Shown here piece by piece: positions 4,625 to 6,394 of a DNA stretch of 6,394 bases (the first letter of the stretch is position 1; every line of letters starts with the position of its first letter). The DNA is from CAZLPY01 sp964561525. Its GTDB lineage: Bacteria; Patescibacteriota; UBA1384; CAJBMM01. The DNA is taken from positions 1-6,394 of the forward strand of contig CAZLPY010000056.1 of the NCBI GenBank assembly GCA_964561525.1. Reading direction: 5' to 3'. The translations under genes and the position numbers were made by a program. The notes beneath the pieces were generated by a model, which saw only the letters and a list, made by a program, of their open reading frames with translations, did not search any database and had not been told where the DNA came from.

Positions 4625-6052
4625 ATGACTAAACGCATTTTTGTCAGCGGGACGATCGGAGTAGTAGGGGAAACCGTACACGTCGCCGGCTGGGTACAAG
4701 CAATTCGTGATCATTCGAAGGTGATTTTTATTGACTTACGCGATCGGAGCGGCCTCCTACAAGTAGTTTTATTTAAACCTGAGTTAATCGCCTGGGCACG
4801 GGAACAAGGAATTGGGCGAGAGGATGTAGTACGTATCACTGGCACTGTGCAAAAGCGCCCAGATAAACTGATCAACCCAAACATAGTCACGGGCACGGTT
4901 GAGTTACAATGTGAGACTATTGAGCTCGAATCAAAATCGGCCACCCCGCCGTTCGAGATTGAAAACGATATTAAGGTGGATGAAGAAATCCGTATGCAAT
5001 ATCGTTATTTGGACTTAAGGCGGCCCGAAATGTACGAGCGCATCAAGCTGCGTCACCGTGTCGTGCATTTTATGCGAAACTGGATGACAGACCATGATTT
5101 TATTGAGATAGAAACACCGATGTTAACCAAAGACACCCCTGAGGGAGCACGGGAATACCTAGTGCCGTCACGACAACATGCAGGCCATGGCTACGCGCTA
5201 CCCCAATCGCCGCAGCAGTTCAAACAATTGCTGATGATAGCTGGTTTTGAGCGCTACTTTCAGATTGCTCATGCCATGCGGGATGAAGATCCACGCGGTG
5301 ATCGTCAACCCGAGTTTACCCAGCTCGACTTTGAGATGAGTTTTGTCGAACAGGAAGATGTATTAGCAATTACTGAAGCGCTATTTTCCGATTTAATCAA
5401 AGAGGTCACTCCGCATAAAAAGCTCACCGCTTCACCCTTCATACGACTCACGTACGATCAGGCCATGAAACAGTATCAGACCGATAAACCCGATCTGCGT
5501 AAAGACAAAAATGATCCCGATGAGTTAGCGTTCGTATTTGTGGTCGATTTTCCACTGTTTGAAAAAACAAAAGATGGTGGCATTACCTCAGCCCATCACC
5601 CTTTTACCAGCTGGAAGCATACAAAAGAAAATGACGAGATCATGGAACGCGTTCGCCGGGGTGAAAAAGTTACAACAGACGAATTACTATCCATTCGTGC
5701 GAACTGCTATGACCTAGCTCTGAACGGATTTGAGCTGAGTTCCGGCTCGATACGGATACATAAGCCGGATGATCAAGCAGCAATTTTTAAAGCATTGGGA
5801 TTAAGCGAGCAAAAAATTGAGGAACGGTTTGGCCACATGCTCAAAGCATTTTCGTATGGCGCTCCACCTCATGGAGGATTTGCTCCGGGAATTGACCGGT
5901 TTGTGATGTTACTGGCCAATCAACCAAACATTCGTGAGGTAATCGCATTTCCTAAAACCGGTGATGGACGTGATTTGCTTATGGGAGCGCCAGCGCCACT
6001 TTCGGCTGAAAAACTGGCGGAATTGCATCTGCGTAAAATTGATAAACCATGA
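4625..6052 (+). CDS. aspS: Aspartate--tRNA ligase, bacterial type lacking the GAD insertion
   Basis: AspRS is a homodimeric class II enzyme that attaches Asp to tRNA-Asp. The N-terminal OB anticodon-binding domain spans about 1-105 (AGWVQAIRDHSKVIFIDLRD at 21-40). The catalytic core shows RYLDLRRPEM (127-136), motif 1 FIEIETPML (159-167), the flipping-type loop TKDTPEGAREYLVPSR (168-183), PQSPQQFKQLLM (193-204), motif 2 with RDEDPRGDRQPEFTQLD (219-235), HHPFTS (324-329) and motif 3 HGGFAPGIDRFVMLL (416-430). These are bacterial-type signatures. Bacterial AspRS is usually about 590 residues; this is 475, because YQTDKPDLR (284-292) is followed almost directly by VVDFPLF (306-312), where other bacteria carry the GAD domain. 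A charged insert of about 12 residues lies near 331-358. H30 sits at a position linked to non-discriminating AspRS. The start has a weak GAG 9 nt upstream, and the gene is probably coupled to pheT. Confidence 0.95.
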   Translation: MTKRIFVSGTIGVVGETVHVAGWVQAIRDHSKVIFIDLRDRSGLLQVVLFKPELIAWAREQGIGREDVVRITGTVQKRPDKLINPNIVTGTVELQCETIELESKSATPPFEIENDIKVDEEIRMQYRYLDLRRPEMYERIKLRHRVVHFMRNWMTDHDFIEIETPMLTKDTPEGAREYLVPSRQHAGHGYALPQSPQQFKQLLMIAGFERYFQIAHAMRDEDPRGDRQPEFTQLDFEMSFVEQEDVLAITEALFSDLIKEVTPHKKLTASPFIRLTYDQAMKQYQTDKPDLRKDKNDPDELAFVFVVDFPLFEKTKDGGITSAHHPFTSWKHTKENDEIMERVRRGEKVTTDELLSIRANCYDLALNGFELSSGSIRIHKPDDQAAIFKALGLSEQKIEERFGHMLKAFSYGAPPHGGFAPGIDRFVMLLANQPNIREVIAFPKTGDGRDLLMGAPAPLSAEKLAELHLRKIDKP

Positions 6053-6103
6053 GGCGCGTTGAATGAAGAATCTACTGCACGTGCATAATTCCTGACTTGT
6101 AGT

Positions 6104-6143
6104 GAGCTTGTTGAATCTATTCATGATTCGTAATTCAACGCTC
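6104..6143 (+). terminator. Imperfect inverted repeat, possible operon terminator
   Basis: GAGC-TT-GTTGAAT (6104-6116) pairs with ATTCAAC-GCTC (6133-6143), 11 bp with a two-base bulge. An alternative inner hairpin GAATC/GATTC (6113-6117, 6125-6129) competes. The downstream bases are T-rich but interrupted (TGCTTCTTGTTCTCTG), so intrinsic termination is uncertain. Its position 52 nt after aspS suits the end of the pheS-pheT-aspS operon. Confidence 0.35.
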
Positions 6144-6149
6144 TGCTTC

Positions 6150-6179
6150 TTGTTCTCTGTTGATTGTTCCTTGTATACT
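6150..6179 (+). promoter_or_regulatory. Promoter of the downstream membrane protein gene
   Basis: TATACT (6174-6179) matches the -10 consensus at 5 of 6 bases. The best -35 is TTGTTC (6150-6155), 18 nt upstream, with only the TTG well matched. Transcription would start at about 6186, overlapping the A-run before the Shine-Dalgarno site and giving a very short leader. Confidence 0.5.
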
Positions 6180-6188
6180 GTAATAAAA

Positions 6189-6193
6189 GGAGG
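6189..6193 (+). promoter_or_regulatory. Strong Shine-Dalgarno site
   Basis: GGAGG lies 5 nt before the ATG at 6199. It is the best ribosome-binding site in the window and decides the start of the partial gene that follows; the other genes here rely on overlaps or weak sites. Confidence 0.8.
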
Positions 6194-6198
6194 ATTGT

Positions 6199-6394
6199 AT
6201 GATTCATCATCACCCGCGCACCAAAACATTTTTCGGTGTTGCAATGGCCTTGATTTTGGCTGGAATCGTGTTCGTGTCGTTTGGGGCAGTGATTTGGATT
6301 TGGAACATGTATAGTGTCGATTTCGACACGTTTCTGCCTGTTTATAGCGTGATCTCGGGCTTGATTGTAATGTCCCTCGGCTACATTGTGCTCG
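6199..6394 (+). CDS. Small membrane protein, N-terminal part, cut by the window edge
   Basis: An open frame starts at ATG 6199 and continues through 65 codons to the right edge without a stop. I do not recognise the family. The start MIHHHPRTKTFF is short, His-rich and basic, and is followed by a first membrane helix at about residues 11-36 and a second from about 47 to beyond the edge, separated by a short polar loop (NMYSVDFDTF). The basic N-terminus suggests that it faces the cytoplasm. The start is well supported by GGAGG five bases upstream and its own -10 box. It shares with the 924-1322 product only a general hydrophobic character. The remaining length and function cannot be judged. 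Confidence 0.75.
   Translation, partial: MIHHHPRTKTFFGVAMALILAGIVFVSFGAVIWIWNMYSVDFDTFLPVYSVISGLIVMSLGYIVL

Larger units (their letters stand above)
6053..6198 (+). other. Gap between aspS and the last gene
   Basis: This 146-nt stretch has no convincing gene. It contains a perfect 10-bp palindrome TGCACGTGCA (6076-6085), an imperfect inverted repeat (6104-6143), and the promoter and ribosome-binding site of the next gene, each listed where supported. Confidence 0.6.

Noticed and set aside
5909..6314. Open frames at 5909-6244 (minus) and 6102-6314 (plus)
   Set aside because: The first overlaps the conserved end of aspS. The second overlaps the promoter, Shine-Dalgarno site and start of the better supported frame at 6199.

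Overview
The window is compact bacterial chromosome dominated by translation genes, all on the + strand. In order it holds rbfA, a promoter, an unrecognised structured RNA of about 165 nt that runs straight into two tRNA genes (Thr-CGU, Gly-UCC), a hairpin terminator, a small four-helix membrane protein, pheS, pheT, aspS, and the first 65 codons of another small membrane protein that leaves the right edge.

Organism: the standard bacterial code fits, because pheS and aspS end at TGA in the expected places. The AspRS is bacterial in its motifs but lacks the roughly 125-residue insertion (GAD) domain. PheRS has departures at residues lining its active and editing sites. Neither tRNA encodes CCA, and genes overlap or nearly abut. 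This would suit a reduced-genome lineage such as Patescibacteria (for example Saccharibacteria-like), but that is an inference from gene form, not a phylogenetic result.

Layout: 1-72 is a short AT-rich leader before rbfA (73-390). A strong sigma70-type promoter (401-429) follows 10 nt after rbfA. Its predicted start coincides with the 5' end of a 16-bp long-range helix (437-456 with 582-598), whose 3' end stops one base before tRNA-Thr (600-673). tRNA-Gly (686-765) and a terminator (775-808) complete this transcription unit. A TGnTATAGT extended -10 lies 6 nt before the next start codon, so the membrane-protein/pheS/pheT/aspS operon (924-6052) may begin with a leaderless message. The first three genes of that operon overlap by 4 nt each (GTGA, ATGA), and aspS starts 4 nt after pheT. 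A 146-nt gap with an imperfect inverted repeat and a new promoter plus strong Shine-Dalgarno precedes the last, partial gene.

Together the genes serve ribosome maturation (RbfA), decoding (two tRNAs) and charging of tRNA-Phe and tRNA-Asp. The most interesting item is the structured RNA at about 435-599: it folds on paper into a closed multibranched structure with both ends defined by flanking signals, and matches no RNA family I recognise.
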